DNA of 64,000 bases from JBAXGW01 sp037139195 (GCA_037139195.1 JBAXGW010000006.1:1-64000), one strand, 5' to 3'; shown: positions 43,893 through 54,404, counted from the stretch's first letter. Notes: generated by a model from the sequence alone, not told the origin. Numbers and translations are program-made.

Positions 43893-45929
43893 ATGGAATT
43901 TGTTTATCCTTGGTTTCTTTCTGGTTTAGCTGCTGTCAGCATCCCTATTATTATACATCTCTTCAATCTCAGAAGGTATAAGGTGGTGTATTTTTCTGAT
44001 ATTCGGTTTTTAAAGCAGGTAAATCTCGAAAGTAAAGCAAAATCGAAAATTAAACATTTACTTATCCTTATTTCACGTATACTTGCAATTGTATGCTTAG
44101 TGCTTGCTTTTGCTCAGCCCTACATTCCAAAATCGGGTTCTAGTAAAGTATTGGGGCAGAAGGCTGCTAGCATTTATATTGATAATACAAGCAGTATGAA
44201 TCTATTGTCTCAACAAGGCACATTGCTCGATGAGGCTAAAATTAAATCAGCTCAAATTATTAAATCATATAATAATTCGGATGTTTTTCAAATTACAACA
44301 AACGATTTTGAGCCTCAGCATAACTTTTTTGTCAACAAAGATCAATTTGTCGAACTAACAAATAAAATAGATTTTAGTCCTGTTTATCGTAATCTTTCTG
44401 ATATTGTTGCACGTCAAAAAGATGCACTTTTAAATACAGAGGCTAAAAATAAATCAATATTTATAATCAGCGATTTTCAAAAAAATAGTAGCGATTTAAC
44501 AAAATTTAAAAATGATTCAAATTTAAATGTGTATCTAATTCCAGTAAAATCAGCTCAAGTAAATAATATCTATATTGATTCTTGCTGGATGCAATCGCCT
44601 GTTCATCAAATTAATAAAAAAGAAAAAGTTTTTGCTCGCATTAAAAACAGTTCTGCTAATCAAATTGAAAATATTCCGATAAAACTTTTTATAAACGGCA
44701 AACAGAAAACACTTACAAGCATTACGCTTCCATCCAGTGGTACTGCTATTGCCGAACTTTCTTTTTTGTCGGATAATCCTGGAATTAATCAGTGTTATAT
44801 TGAGTTAACCGACTATCCAATTGTTTCAGATGATAAATTTTATTTCACATTTATGGTGAAAGAAAAAATAAATATTTTATCAATTAGCGAAAGCGCCGAC
44901 AATTCTGCTTTTTTTAAATTATTTGGAAACGATTCTGCTTTTGTGTTTACCGAATCTACATCAAAACAAATTGATTATAATAAATTCAATGTTAATGATT
45001 TAATAATTTTAAATCAATTAAATGAGCTAACTTCTGGTTTAATTCAAGAACTCGACCGTTTTTCTAAAAATGGTGGTGCTATTGCTTTTATTCCATCTGA
45101 AAAAGGAAATATCGAAAGTTATAATAATTTTTTAGGCGGCATAAAAAGTAAAACATTTAAACAAGCTGACACGGCAAAAACGAATGTGGCATTATTAAAT
45201 TTGTATCATCCAATTTTTAAATCAATATTTTCAAGCATTCCCGAAAATATGGATTTGCCAAGTGTTTCTATGCATTATGTACTTGATAAATCGAAATTAA
45301 GCGATGAAGATGTATTAATAAACTTAAAAAATGGTGACCCATTATTGGTTTCAAAAATAAGAGAAAAAAGTAAATATTATATTTTTACTTGTCCACTTGA
45401 ACAGGAATCTACCAATTTTAGTCGTCATCCATTATTTGTACCTTTGTTTTGGGAGATTGCAATATCAAGTATTCCAACCAATAATTTGTTTTATACAATT
45501 GGTAATAACGATAAAGTTGAATTAAGCAATATTCAAATTAAAAATGATCAGGTATTATCGGTTCAAAAGGAAAACTATTCTTTTATACCAGAGCAATCAA
45601 ACAATGAAAGTACTTACGATATTAAAATAAACGACCAAATAAAAGAACCAGGGTTTTATTCAATTTCTCAAGAAAATAAAGCCATAGCTGTTTTAGCATA
45701 TAATTTAAATAGAAAAGAATCAGATTTAAGTTATTTTTCCAACGAAGAAATTGAAAAAATAATTGACAAAAACCAATTAAACAACTTCAAATTAATAAAT
45801 GCAAAAGACAAAAACTTGAGTCAATATATTTCCGACTTGAATGTTGGTAAAAGATTTTGGAAAATTTTCGTGCTTCTTGCTTTGTTGTTTCTTACAATTG
45901 AAGTACTTTTACTAAAGTATTTAAAATAA
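43893..45929 (+). CDS. BatA-domain / VWA-like membrane protein
   Basis: A 678-residue inner-membrane protein. The N-terminal BatA ('aerotolerance regulator') domain is clear: MEFVYPWFLSGLAAVSIPIIIHLFNLRRY, then YFSDIRFLKQV and a second helix LLILISRILAIVCLVLAFAQPYI. A von Willebrand A-like region follows (ASIYIDNTSSMN, a DxSxS-like start, in about 90-230), then a beta-rich middle and a C-terminal anchor helix before LLKYLK. Such proteins are ubiquitous in Bacteroidetes; the exact role is unknown. It lies 22 bp before parC and probably shares its transcript. Confidence 0.85.
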   Translation: MEFVYPWFLSGLAAVSIPIIIHLFNLRRYKVVYFSDIRFLKQVNLESKAKSKIKHLLILISRILAIVCLVLAFAQPYIPKSGSSKVLGQKAASIYIDNTSSMNLLSQQGTLLDEAKIKSAQIIKSYNNSDVFQITTNDFEPQHNFFVNKDQFVELTNKIDFSPVYRNLSDIVARQKDALLNTEAKNKSIFIISDFQKNSSDLTKFKNDSNLNVYLIPVKSAQVNNIYIDSCWMQSPVHQINKKEKVFARIKNSSANQIENIPIKLFINGKQKTLTSITLPSSGTAIAELSFLSDNPGINQCYIELTDYPIVSDDKFYFTFMVKEKINILSISESADNSAFFKLFGNDSAFVFTESTSKQIDYNKFNVNDLIILNQLNELTSGLIQELDRFSKNGGAIAFIPSEKGNIESYNNFLGGIKSKTFKQADTAKTNVALLNLYHPIFKSIFSSIPENMDLPSVSMHYVLDKSKLSDEDVLINLKNGDPLLVSKIREKSKYYIFTCPLEQESTNFSRHPLFVPLFWEIAISSIPTNNLFYTIGNNDKVELSNIQIKNDQVLSVQKENYSFIPEQSNNESTYDIKINDQIKEPGFYSISQENKAIAVLAYNLNRKESDLSYFSNEEIEKIIDKNQLNNFKLINAKDKNLSQYISDLNVGKRFWKIFVLLALLFLTIEVLLLKYLK

Positions 45930-45951
45930 AATTATTATTACTAGATTTTTG

Positions 45952-48567
45952 ATGGAAAATCAAGAAAATATACCAGAAGAATTAGCATCTGAAAATATTG
46001 AACAAAGCGGCGAAGAAAACAAAGGGACAATAGCCTATATTGGCGGAATGTACCAAGATTGGTTTTTGGATTATGCCTCTTATGTTATTCTTGAAAGAGC
46101 TGTTCCGTATGCAGAAGATGGTTTAAAGCCAGTTCAGCGTCGCTTGCTTCATGCAATGTACGAAATGGATGATGGTAGATATAATAAAGTTGCAAATATC
46201 ATTGGTACCACTATGAAATATCATCCACATGGTGATGCTTCTATTGGTGATGCTTTAGTTCAAATGGGTCAAAAAGACCTTTTGATTGATATGCAAGGAA
46301 ACTGGGGAAATATTTTCACTGGCGATAGTGCTGCAGCTCCTCGTTATATCGAAGCTCGTTTATCAAAATTTGCGTTGGATGTTGCTTTTAATCCAAAAAC
46401 TACACCTTGGAAGCAATCGTATGATGGAAGAAATAGAGAACCAATAACGCTGCCAATGAAATTTCCACTTCTTTTAGCACAGGGAGTTGAAGGAATTGCT
46501 GTTGGTTTAGCTTCTAAAATATTGCCACATAACTTTAATGAACTGATTGATGCTTCTATAGAAATATTGAAAGGTGGAAATTGCAATATAATGCCCGATT
46601 TTCCAACCGGAGGATTAGCTGATTTTTCAAGATACAATGGAGGTTTACGAGGTGGAAAAGTTCGTATTAGAGCTAAAATAAATCAAGTTGACAAGAAAAC
46701 GCTTTCTATAACTGAAATACCCTTTGGAACAACAACAACATCGCTCATAGAATCTATTGTTGCTGCAAACGATAAAGGGAAAATTAAAATCAAGAAAATT
46801 GAGGACAATACGGCTGAAAAAGTTGAAATCCTAATTTACCTGCATAATGATATTTCTGCCGATATTACTATTGATGCATTGTATGCGTTTACTAACTGCG
46901 AAATGTCAATATCTCCAAATAGCTGTATTATTCAAAATGATACACCTCGCTTTGCCGATGTAAACGACATTTTGAAAGATAATACTAAGCAAACATTAGA
47001 ATTGTTAAGAACAGAGCTTCAGATACAAAAGGCAGAACTCACTGAATCGTTAAATTTTGCTTCGCTTGAAAAAATATTCATCAATCACGAAATGTATATC
47101 GACTTCAAGCTGTATTCTAACAAAGAAACACTTTACGAATATTTGTATAAACAGTTTGAGCCTTTTAAAGCAGAGCTATTTAGAGAAATTACTGATCAAG
47201 ATTTGCATAAATTAACGCAAATTCCTATGATTCGTATTACTCGCTTCGATTCTACCAAAGCTGATGAAGCAATAGCCAGACTGCAGGATGCAATTGCTGA
47301 AGTACAAAATCATTTAGATAATATTGTTGATTTTGCTATCAACTTCTTCAAACAAATAAAGAAAAAATACGGCAAAGGTAAAGAACGCAAAACTGAAATT
47401 CGTCAGTTTGATACCATTCAAGCAACAGAGGTTGCAGTAAATAATGCGAAATTATATTTTAATCGCGAAGAAGGTTTTGCCGGAACATCAATGAATAAGT
47501 TCGAATATATCTGCGATTGTTCTGATATTGATGATATTATTATTTTCAGAGAAGATGGAACTTTTTTTGTTACTAAGGTAAGCGACAAGTTTTATACTGG
47601 AAACAACGTTATTCATATTGCTGTGTTTAAAAAGAACGACGAACGCACTGTTTATAATATGATTTATCGTGATGGAATGACTGGTCCAATAATGGTTAAG
47701 CGTTTTTCAGTAACAGGTATTACTCGCGACAAAGAATATGATTTAACTAAAGGCGAAAAAAATTCAAAAACATTATATTTTACTGCTAATCCCAATGGCG
47801 AAGCTGAAATTATTAAGATATTTTTGAAACCACGTCCGAAACTTAAAAAGACAATTTTTGATTTCGATTTTTCCGAAATAGCAATAAAAGGTCGTTCGGC
47901 TCAAGGTAATATTTTAAGCCGATTCTCAATACATAAAATTGTATTAAAAGAAGAAGGCGTTTCTACTTTAGGTGCTAGATATATTTGGTTTGATGAAACT
48001 ACAAAACGACTAAATACCGAGCAATATGGTAAATATTTAGGTGAGTTTGAAGCAAACGATAAAATTTTAGGCGTTTATAAATCGGGTGTTTATAAGATTT
48101 ATCCGCACGATTTATCTTGCCATTTTGATGATGATTTATTACTTATAGAAAAATTTAATCCAAAGAAAACGTTTACAGCAATTTATATCGATGGTGATTT
48201 GAAAATTCATTATATCAAACGTTTTGAGTTTGAAACTACCGATAAAAAAACATGCTTTATTAGTGAATCAAATGGTTCTGAGTTGGTTGAAATTTGTGGC
48301 GACAAATATCCTCGTCTTGAAATTTCTTTCAAAAAAGATAAAGAAAAAGCTCCAGATAACGAAATTATTGAAGTAGCTGAATTTATTGGTGCTAAAAGTG
48401 TGAAAGCAAAAGGGAAGCGCCTTACTAACGGCAAACCAAATAAAATTGTATTTATTGAGCCTATTATTGTTGAAGAAGAAATTGTTGAGGTGAAAAATAT
48501 TGAGGATGAAGAACCTAAAGATTCCGGCGATGATGCAGATATTCAACAAATTGCATTAGAATTTTAA
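45952..48567 (+). CDS. parC: DNA topoisomerase IV subunit A
   Basis: An 871-residue type IIA topoisomerase A subunit. The DNA-cleavage core contains YASYVILERAVPYAEDGLKPVQRR, HPHGDASIGDAL (quinolone-resistance region, 91-102) and the catalytic tyrosine Y132 in AAAPRYIEARL. Further core motifs include PNFLLANGVEGIAVG-like PLLLAQGVEGIAVGLASKILPHN. The C-terminal domain (about 500-800) is a degenerate pinwheel typical of Bacteroidetes ParC rather than GyrA; GyrA-box QRRGGKG is absent. An acidic tail ends the protein. It decatenates and relaxes DNA with ParE, which is not adjacent. The ATG at 45952 is preferred over TTG 45949. Confidence 0.9.
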   Translation: MENQENIPEELASENIEQSGEENKGTIAYIGGMYQDWFLDYASYVILERAVPYAEDGLKPVQRRLLHAMYEMDDGRYNKVANIIGTTMKYHPHGDASIGDALVQMGQKDLLIDMQGNWGNIFTGDSAAAPRYIEARLSKFALDVAFNPKTTPWKQSYDGRNREPITLPMKFPLLLAQGVEGIAVGLASKILPHNFNELIDASIEILKGGNCNIMPDFPTGGLADFSRYNGGLRGGKVRIRAKINQVDKKTLSITEIPFGTTTTSLIESIVAANDKGKIKIKKIEDNTAEKVEILIYLHNDISADITIDALYAFTNCEMSISPNSCIIQNDTPRFADVNDILKDNTKQTLELLRTELQIQKAELTESLNFASLEKIFINHEMYIDFKLYSNKETLYEYLYKQFEPFKAELFREITDQDLHKLTQIPMIRITRFDSTKADEAIARLQDAIAEVQNHLDNIVDFAINFFKQIKKKYGKGKERKTEIRQFDTIQATEVAVNNAKLYFNREEGFAGTSMNKFEYICDCSDIDDIIIFREDGTFFVTKVSDKFYTGNNVIHIAVFKKNDERTVYNMIYRDGMTGPIMVKRFSVTGITRDKEYDLTKGEKNSKTLYFTANPNGEAEIIKIFLKPRPKLKKTIFDFDFSEIAIKGRSAQGNILSRFSIHKIVLKEEGVSTLGARYIWFDETTKRLNTEQYGKYLGEFEANDKILGVYKSGVYKIYPHDLSCHFDDDLLLIEKFNPKKTFTAIYIDGDLKIHYIKRFEFETTDKKTCFISESNGSELVEICGDKYPRLEISFKKDKEKAPDNEIIEVAEFIGAKSVKAKGKRLTNGKPNKIVFIEPIIVEEEIVEVKNIEDEEPKDSGDDADIQQIALEF

Positions 48568-48596
48568 AAAAAAATAACGATTCAAAGAATTTAAAG

Positions 48597-49832
48597 ATGA
48601 ACAAAAAGCGTATTATTGATGTTACAGATGACGTAAAATGGATTGGTATTTACGATCCAGATATTGTTACATTTGATATAGTAATGGAAACAAAATTCGG
48701 CACAACCTATAATTCATATTTTATTAATGCCGAGAAAAAAGCAATTATTGAAACAGCAAAAGAAAAGTATAAAGTTGATTATCTTGAAAAAGTTACTGCT
48801 GTTTGCAATCCCGAAGAAATTGAATATATAATTCTCGACCATACCGAACCCGATCACTCTGGCTCATTAAAACATTTGTTGAAAATTGCACCTCAGGCTA
48901 CTGTTGTTGGAAGCGGGAATGCAATACGTTATTTAAATGATATAATGGGTGTTGAATTTAAGCATTTGGCTGTTAAGGATGGTGAAACCTTAAGTTTAGG
49001 AAATAAAACTTTAAAATTTATTAGCGCACCAAATTTGCATTGGCCCGATACTATGTATACATATCTTGTAGAAGACAAGTTGTTGTTTACTTGCGATTCA
49101 TTTGGTGCTCATTATTGTCATGAAGAACTGTTTGACGATAAAGTAGGCAATTTTGATGAAGCTTTTAAGTATTATTTTGATGTAATTTTAGGTCCTTTCA
49201 GCAAATTTATGATTAAAGCAGTTGAAAAAGTTCGTGCTTTAGATATAAATATGATTTGTACGGGTCATGGTCCAATATTGCGTTCTAACTGGAAAAAATA
49301 TGTTGATATTTCAGACGAATATGCTCATCAAAACTTAAAGCTTTCAACTCCGTTAAAAAACAGAATATTAATTGTTTATGTTTCTGCTTATGGTTATACT
49401 GGGGCTTTGGCCGAATTTATTGCTGATGGAATAAGAGCCGTAAACCAAAATATAGTTGTTGATATTATTGATATTGAAAAAGCAGACCCCGCAGTTATTT
49501 CTCAAAAAATTTGTGAAGCAGGTGCTATTATCGTAGGTTCGCCCACAATTAATCAGAATATTTTACCACAGATATTTCAGTTTTTCTCTATGATAAATCC
49601 TATTAGAGACCGTGGTAAGATGGCAGCATCTTTTGGTTCGTATGGTTGGAGTGGCGAAGGAGTGAAGATTATAGACGCAAATCTTAAAGCATTAAAGCTT
49701 ACAGTAGATGTTGATGGACTTGCCGTTAAATTCAATCCACACGATAATTCCATTGGTCAATTTAAAGAATTTGGAAAAGTTTTTGCCGAAAAATATTTGG
49801 AATGTCAGGGTATTGAACTGGCTTCTCGTTAG
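48597..49832 (+). CDS. Flavodiiron protein (A-type)
   Basis: A 411-residue protein with an N-terminal metallo-beta-lactamase domain and a C-terminal flavodoxin. Di-iron ligands are visible in DHTEPDHSG (H82, E84, D86, H87), in LHWPDT, in CDSFGAH and in TGHGP. The flavodoxin begins LIVYVSAYGYTGALAEF (about residue 262) and includes GSPTINQNILP and SFGSYGWSGEG. These enzymes reduce O2 to water and/or NO to N2O in anaerobes, protecting oxygen-sensitive enzymes such as the hydrogenase-type subunits encoded further right. The electron donor (rubredoxin or other) is not in the window. It lies 29 bp after parC. Confidence 0.92.
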   Translation: MNKKRIIDVTDDVKWIGIYDPDIVTFDIVMETKFGTTYNSYFINAEKKAIIETAKEKYKVDYLEKVTAVCNPEEIEYIILDHTEPDHSGSLKHLLKIAPQATVVGSGNAIRYLNDIMGVEFKHLAVKDGETLSLGNKTLKFISAPNLHWPDTMYTYLVEDKLLFTCDSFGAHYCHEELFDDKVGNFDEAFKYYFDVILGPFSKFMIKAVEKVRALDINMICTGHGPILRSNWKKYVDISDEYAHQNLKLSTPLKNRILIVYVSAYGYTGALAEFIADGIRAVNQNIVVDIIDIEKADPAVISQKICEAGAIIVGSPTINQNILPQIFQFFSMINPIRDRGKMAASFGSYGWSGEGVKIIDANLKALKLTVDVDGLAVKFNPHDNSIGQFKEFGKVFAEKYLECQGIELASR

Positions 49833-49903
49833 TTAGCGGTAAATGATGAGATTAGAGAATAAATATTACATTGCTACGAACTTAAACACTTTAACTTTTT
49901 AAT

Positions 49904-50734
49904 ATGGCCGAAATAGGAAAATACAATAAACTTAAAGTGCTTCGTATTGTTGACCACGGTGCATATTTAAATGGAGAAGAGCTTGGAGATATATTAATCC
50001 CAAAAAGATATATTTCTGCTAATTTGCAAGTGGACAATGAAATTGATGTTTTTATTTATCTTGATTCAGAAGATAGATTGATAGCTACAACCGAAACTCC
50101 ATTGGCTATTATAGGCGACTTTGCCTTGTTGAAAGTGGTTTCGGTGAATAGCGTGGGTGCTTTTGTTGATTGGGGCTTAATGAAGGATTTATTGGTTCCA
50201 TTTCGTGAACAAAAACAAACCATGGAAGAAGGAAAATATTATTTTGTATATATTTATCTAGATGATGAAAGTAAACGAATAGTTGCATCGGCTAAGTTAG
50301 ATAAGTTTCTTGATAATTTACCTCCTGAATATGAAGAAGGTGCTGAGGTTGATGCATTAATATGTAACCAAACTGATTTAGGATATAATGCAATAATAAA
50401 TAACTTACATTGGGGAATGCTTTATAAAAATGAAGTGTTTCAGGATTTAAGACGAGGCGAGCATATAAAAGCATATATAAAAAAAGTAAGAGAAGACGAA
50501 AAAATAGATTTGAGTTTTTATAAAATTGGCTACGAGAAAGTAGATGAAATTTCGCAGGCAATACTCGATAAGCTAAATCAAAAGAAAGGGTTTATTCCAG
50601 TATCTGATAAAAGTCCATCGGAGATAATATCGAAAATATTTGGTATTAGCAAGAAAACCTATAAAAAAGCCGTTGGTTCGTTATATAAACAAAAACTAAT
50701 TTCTATTGATGAAGATGGAATAAGGTTATTGTAA
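49904..50734 (+). CDS. CvfB/YitL-family S1-like RNA-binding protein
   Basis: A 276-residue cytoplasmic protein of the CvfB family. Three S1-type OB folds are visible: YNKLKVLRIVDHGAYLNGE...ILIPKRY, FALLKVVSVNSVGAFVDWGLMKDLLVPFREQ, and EVDALICNQTDLGYNAIINNLHWGMLYKNEVF. A C-terminal winged-helix domain follows (KGFIPVSDKSPSEIISKIFGISKKTYKKAVGSLYKQ). The family affects virulence-factor expression in Firmicutes and probably binds RNA; the role here is not known. The ATG is well placed after a 71-bp gap from the flavodiiron gene. It ends 9 bp before a convergent gene. Confidence 0.88.
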   Translation: MAEIGKYNKLKVLRIVDHGAYLNGEELGDILIPKRYISANLQVDNEIDVFIYLDSEDRLIATTETPLAIIGDFALLKVVSVNSVGAFVDWGLMKDLLVPFREQKQTMEEGKYYFVYIYLDDESKRIVASAKLDKFLDNLPPEYEEGAEVDALICNQTDLGYNAIINNLHWGMLYKNEVFQDLRRGEHIKAYIKKVREDEKIDLSFYKIGYEKVDEISQAILDKLNQKKGFIPVSDKSPSEIISKIFGISKKTYKKAVGSLYKQKLISIDEDGIRLL

Positions 50735-50743
50735 AGAATTCTC

Positions 50744-51775
50744 TTAATAATTTAATGATTCTTTTTTCTTTGGTATTTTCAATATTCCCCAAGTAATTAA
50801 TACCGAAGCTAAAATAATAGCAATAGTCCAAATCAGCCACTGTATTGCATTTTGTGAAAGGAAAAGTATGGTGGCCAAATTGCCTATGATAATCCATTGT
50901 ACAATATAAATAATTGTTACATTTTCCCCAATCCATTGAATGCCTTTTATTGTTTTAAAATATCTTATAATGATATAATTCAGATAGTATATATATATAG
51001 CAGCGAAAAGTAGTTCCCAAACAAAAAATAATATTCCATGATGATAATAACCGCCTTTACCATATAAATTATGAGCAATAGAAGAGGCGTAAGGCATAGT
51101 AATTATTAGCCCAATTATAATTGGAATGGAAAATAAAAAAAACGTTTTCGAATAAATTTCTTTTGGCAAATTGTTTTTTTCAATTAAAAGTCGGAAACAG
51201 TAACCGAGTAATATATATGAAAACCAAGGCAGAATTGGGAAATACGACCATTCGTAAGTTCCGCCAATTATTGCAAAAAGGTAAGCGGAAGATTCGTTAA
51301 TAGGAGCAAAGCTTGAAATAATAGGTTCAATGATAACCAAAATGATAGCCAAAGTAAAATATAAAAGTACCTTTGATTTAAATGCCTTTTGTAATAACCC
51401 GAAAATAAACAAACTCAAACCTGCCAGCTGTAATATGTCAATGCCAAAAATATAAAACAAATGATTAATATCTATAAGATGATTATACGAGCTTGCAAAT
51501 AAATTTAAGGATCTGATGATGTTTAGTCCAATGCCTATTCCAAAAAGAGAAGTTCCTCTTTTAATAAAATACCAATAATTATGTTTTGGTGAAACCATAA
51601 AATATCCCATTACTCCCATAAATATTGGAGCGCACAACGGACCTCCAATAAATAGGGATAATTGCCCTATCCAACTGTTGTACAATTCAGCAGTTGCAAA
51701 TTGCTCCATAATATGAACTTGAATCATAAAGACGACAGCAAGCCCTTTCAAAATATCAGCGGTGGGGTTTCTCAT
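50744..51775 (-). CDS. Heparan-alpha-glucosaminide N-acetyltransferase-like membrane protein
   Basis: A 343-residue polytopic membrane protein with about ten helices. The start RNPTADILKGLAVVFMIQVHIMEQF, with a conserved K/D and the first-helix His in MIQVH, is typical of acyltransferases of the DUF1624/HGSNAT or acyltransferase-3 clans. Later features (GGPLCAPIFMGVMGYFM, FPILPWFSYILLGY) also fit HGSNAT-type proteins, which transfer acyl groups to cell-surface sugars. The exact substrate is unknown. It stands alone and is convergent with the cvfB gene. Confidence 0.65.
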   Translation of the reverse strand: MRNPTADILKGLAVVFMIQVHIMEQFATAELYNSWIGQLSLFIGGPLCAPIFMGVMGYFMVSPKHNYWYFIKRGTSLFGIGIGLNIIRSLNLFASSYNHLIDINHLFYIFGIDILQLAGLSLFIFGLLQKAFKSKVLLYFTLAIILVIIEPIISSFAPINESSAYLFAIIGGTYEWSYFPILPWFSYILLGYCFRLLIEKNNLPKEIYSKTFFLFSIPIIIGLIITMPYASSIAHNLYGKGGYYHHGILFFVWELLFAAIYIYYLNYIIIRYFKTIKGIQWIGENVTIIYIVQWIIIGNLATILFLSQNAIQWLIWTIAIILASVLITWGILKIPKKKESLNY

Positions 51776-52037
51776 TTTTTTGAAAGTATACTAATTATTC
51801 AGTAAAAGTATTTTATGTTTTTAAATAATCAATTATAAAATATTATTAAACTTGTATAATATTTTCTGATTTTAATGTGATTTATTTTTGAAAATAAAAA
51901 TCGTTTTGCCAATAAAAGCTTGTTAATTGAAGTTAATATTTGTTAAAATGTCTTTCGTATATTAAAGATTGTTTTTTGTTATTTTTACATTTACCTTTAT
52001 AATTAATAAAATCAGAAAAAACTAAACTGCCTAAATT

Positions 52038-53867
52038 ATGAAAAAAATTACATTTTTATTTTCTGCTTTACTTTTTGGAGGAGGAGTTTTTGCACAAGAT
52101 GTGTTAGAATCTTCAGGTATTCCTATTGAAGGTAAAACAGAAGTGCTTACAGCAACAAGGTTTAAAATCACCACCCCAGTTGCAATTGTTGTTGACGAAA
52201 ACAGCAAAGAAATCAAAAAAGAATCAAAAGATAGAGAAAAAAGAGTACCTCAAAAATTTGTTTTTTCAAGTGAAGATGGTATTCAATATGGAGAAGATCC
52301 TGCTGTTCGCCAAACTACAATGGGAACAAGACAAGCAGCCGCAACAATAACCAATTGGGCTGGTTTGCCAGGTAATTCCGATCCTTTGGATCCTACAGGT
52401 GCACCAGGATTAACAAAATACGTACAGGCAGTTAATGCAACGCCATTTAGAGTTTATGATAAAGCCACAGGAACAGCTTCTTTCTCTGGAAATGTTGGTA
52501 CTATTACAGGTTCTGCTGCAGATGGCGATCCAATTGTTCTATACGATAAATATGCTGATAGATGGTTCATTGCCCAATTAGGTGGCAATAATGATATAGC
52601 AATTGCGGTTTCAAAAACAAATGATCCAGCTGGTCAATATTATTCATGGCAATTTACTGCATCTACTTTTCCTGATTATATTAAATTTTCAATTTGGGAA
52701 AATGGATATTATATGACTTCAAATGGAACAGCTTTTATTTATTGTTTTGAAAGAGATGCTATGCTAGCTGGAAATTCTGCTGCAAGAGCAATAGTTAAAA
52801 CATTTACGGAGCCAACAGGTGCTGGTGCTGGATTTTGGTTGCCATTACCTGCTGATGCAGATGGTGTATTGCCTCCTTCTGGTTCAAGATGTCCAATGTT
52901 TGGATATACTGACAATGGTTGGGGTGGATCAAATGTTGATGCGGTTAAAGTATGGTCGATGGGTGTAACTTGGGGAACAACTCCAGCTGCAACTATAACA
53001 TTAGATGCGACATTGCCTACAGCTGCATTTGATGCATCGTACAATAGTCAGTGGAATGACATTACTCAACCGGGTTCTCAGAAACTTGATGGTCTTGGTG
53101 GTGTGTGTATGTATCGTTCTCAATGGAGAAAATGGACTACTTATAATTCTGTAGTTCTTAATTGGGCTGTTAAAATCAGTTCTACTCAGCGCAGTATTAG
53201 ATGGTGCGAATTGCGTCAAAATCAATCTACTGGTGTTTGGTCATTGTATCAAGAAGGAACTTATGCTCCTGATGCAACAAATCGTTGGTGTGGCAGTATT
53301 GCAATGGATGATAATGGAAGTATAGCTTTGTGTTATGCAAAAGCATCAAGCACTCTTTCTGCGTCGTTAGCTTACACAGGAAGAATTGCTTCTGATCCTT
53401 TGGGAACTATGTCTTTAACAGAAACCGTAGTTACAACTGGTAGTGGCTCAATAACATCTAGTAATCGCTTTGGTGATTATTCGCATACTGCTATTGACCC
53501 AGTTGATCAGCTTACTTTTTGGCATACTGGGATGTATGCAACTAACAATACTAGCGGAACGCGTATTTATTCGTTTAAAATTCCTGCACCATCTGTTGGA
53601 ATTGAAAAGGCAGAAAATCAACCGGATTTAAAAGCTTATCAATCAGAAAATGTGATAAACGTAAAAGCAAAAAATCTTCCATATAACGAAGAATATGTAG
53701 TAGATTTATTTGATATTAACGGAAAGCAAATAAGTGGGAAAAAAATGAATGCCGCCTTAAATTCTATCGATACAACTATTGATGTAACAGGCTTATCAAA
53801 AGGAACTTATCTTGTTAGAATTGGTAATGTTAAATTTCAAAGAGTTGTAAAAGTTATTGTTAATTAA
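52038..53867 (+). CDS. T9SS-secreted protein with probable beta-propeller body
   Basis: A 609-residue exported protein. A signal peptide (about residues 1-19, ending VFAQ) is followed by a charged spacer rich in Lys and Glu (DENSKEIKKESKDREKR, residues 54-70). The main body (about 110-510) shows repeated strand patterns with conserved WFIAQLGG, YYSWQFTASTFPDYIKFSIW, YRSQWRKW and FGDYSHTAIDP, consistent with a beta-propeller fold. The T9SS type A sorting domain (about 525-609; LSKGTYLVRIGNVKFQRVVKVIV) closes the protein. No enzyme motif is recognised. The 262-bp region before it shows no strong TAnnTTTG box. An intrinsic terminator follows. Confidence 0.8.
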   Translation: MKKITFLFSALLFGGGVFAQDVLESSGIPIEGKTEVLTATRFKITTPVAIVVDENSKEIKKESKDREKRVPQKFVFSSEDGIQYGEDPAVRQTTMGTRQAAATITNWAGLPGNSDPLDPTGAPGLTKYVQAVNATPFRVYDKATGTASFSGNVGTITGSAADGDPIVLYDKYADRWFIAQLGGNNDIAIAVSKTNDPAGQYYSWQFTASTFPDYIKFSIWENGYYMTSNGTAFIYCFERDAMLAGNSAARAIVKTFTEPTGAGAGFWLPLPADADGVLPPSGSRCPMFGYTDNGWGGSNVDAVKVWSMGVTWGTTPAATITLDATLPTAAFDASYNSQWNDITQPGSQKLDGLGGVCMYRSQWRKWTTYNSVVLNWAVKISSTQRSIRWCELRQNQSTGVWSLYQEGTYAPDATNRWCGSIAMDDNGSIALCYAKASSTLSASLAYTGRIASDPLGTMSLTETVVTTGSGSITSSNRFGDYSHTAIDPVDQLTFWHTGMYATNNTSGTRIYSFKIPAPSVGIEKAENQPDLKAYQSENVINVKAKNLPYNEEYVVDLFDINGKQISGKKMNAALNSIDTTIDVTGLSKGTYLVRIGNVKFQRVVKVIVN

Positions 53868-53893
53868 ATAATAAACGTAATAATACTAAAGAG

Positions 53894-53934
53894 CAGTTCA
53901 TTATTTCTTAATTTTGAACTGTTTTTTTTTTTTA
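53894..53934 (+). terminator. Intrinsic terminator after the T9SS beta-propeller gene
   Basis: CAGTTCA (53894-53900) pairs with TGAACTG (53915-53921), followed by a run of 12 T residues. Confidence 0.85.
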
Positions 53935-53953
53935 TTTAAAATTCAAACTAATT

Positions 53954-54301
53954 ATGAAAAATATTTTTCTTTTATTTATTCTTATTTTTTCGTTAAATAT
54001 TTCATGCAAAACAAAGAAAGAGGCAGAAGTACCTCCTGTTGAGAATAACCAAGCTATTGGAAAAACAGTTGGGACTGTTTCTCATCAATACCGTAAATCA
54101 GGATGCGAAACAGTTATAGTTGTTACGCTATCAAAGGACGAATCTCCTTTAATTTTAATTCCAATTACAAAGTTGCAAGAGAGTCTTGATGTAGATGGTT
54201 TATTAATATCATTTGATTATACAAAATCAAAAGTAAAGCAACCTGCTGGTTGTGCAACTGGTATTCCTGTAGTCATTACAAATGCCGCTAAGAAGAAATA
54301 A
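53954..54301 (+). CDS. Small lipoprotein
   Basis: A 115-residue predicted lipoprotein. MKNIFLLFILIFSLNISCK carries a lipobox (LNIS with lipidated C18), so the mature protein is anchored to the membrane. The rest is a small beta-rich domain with two conserved-looking cysteines (SGCETV and AGCATG), ending NAAKKK. Homology is not recognised. Possible roles in envelope maintenance are speculative. Spacing from the next gene is about 100 bp, with a separate promoter in between. Confidence 0.7.
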   Translation: MKNIFLLFILIFSLNISCKTKKEAEVPPVENNQAIGKTVGTVSHQYRKSGCETVIVVTLSKDESPLILIPITKLQESLDVDGLLISFDYTKSKVKQPAGCATGIPVVITNAAKKK

Positions 54302-54351
54302 TATTACTTGGCAGATTAGTAGGGTTTTACGATTGTTTAAGTAGTTAATAT

Positions 54352-54381
54352 TTTGAATGTTAAATATTTTCACTATTTTTG
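54352..54381 (+). promoter_or_regulatory. Promoter of the lysozyme-like gene
   Basis: TTTG (54352-54355), an 18-bp spacer and TATTTTTG (54374-54381). Because transcription would start after 54381, the ATG at 54357 lies upstream of it. The ATG at 54405 is therefore the translational start. Confidence 0.6.
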
Positions 54382-54404
54382 CCTCCTATTTTTCAGAAAA
54401 TCAG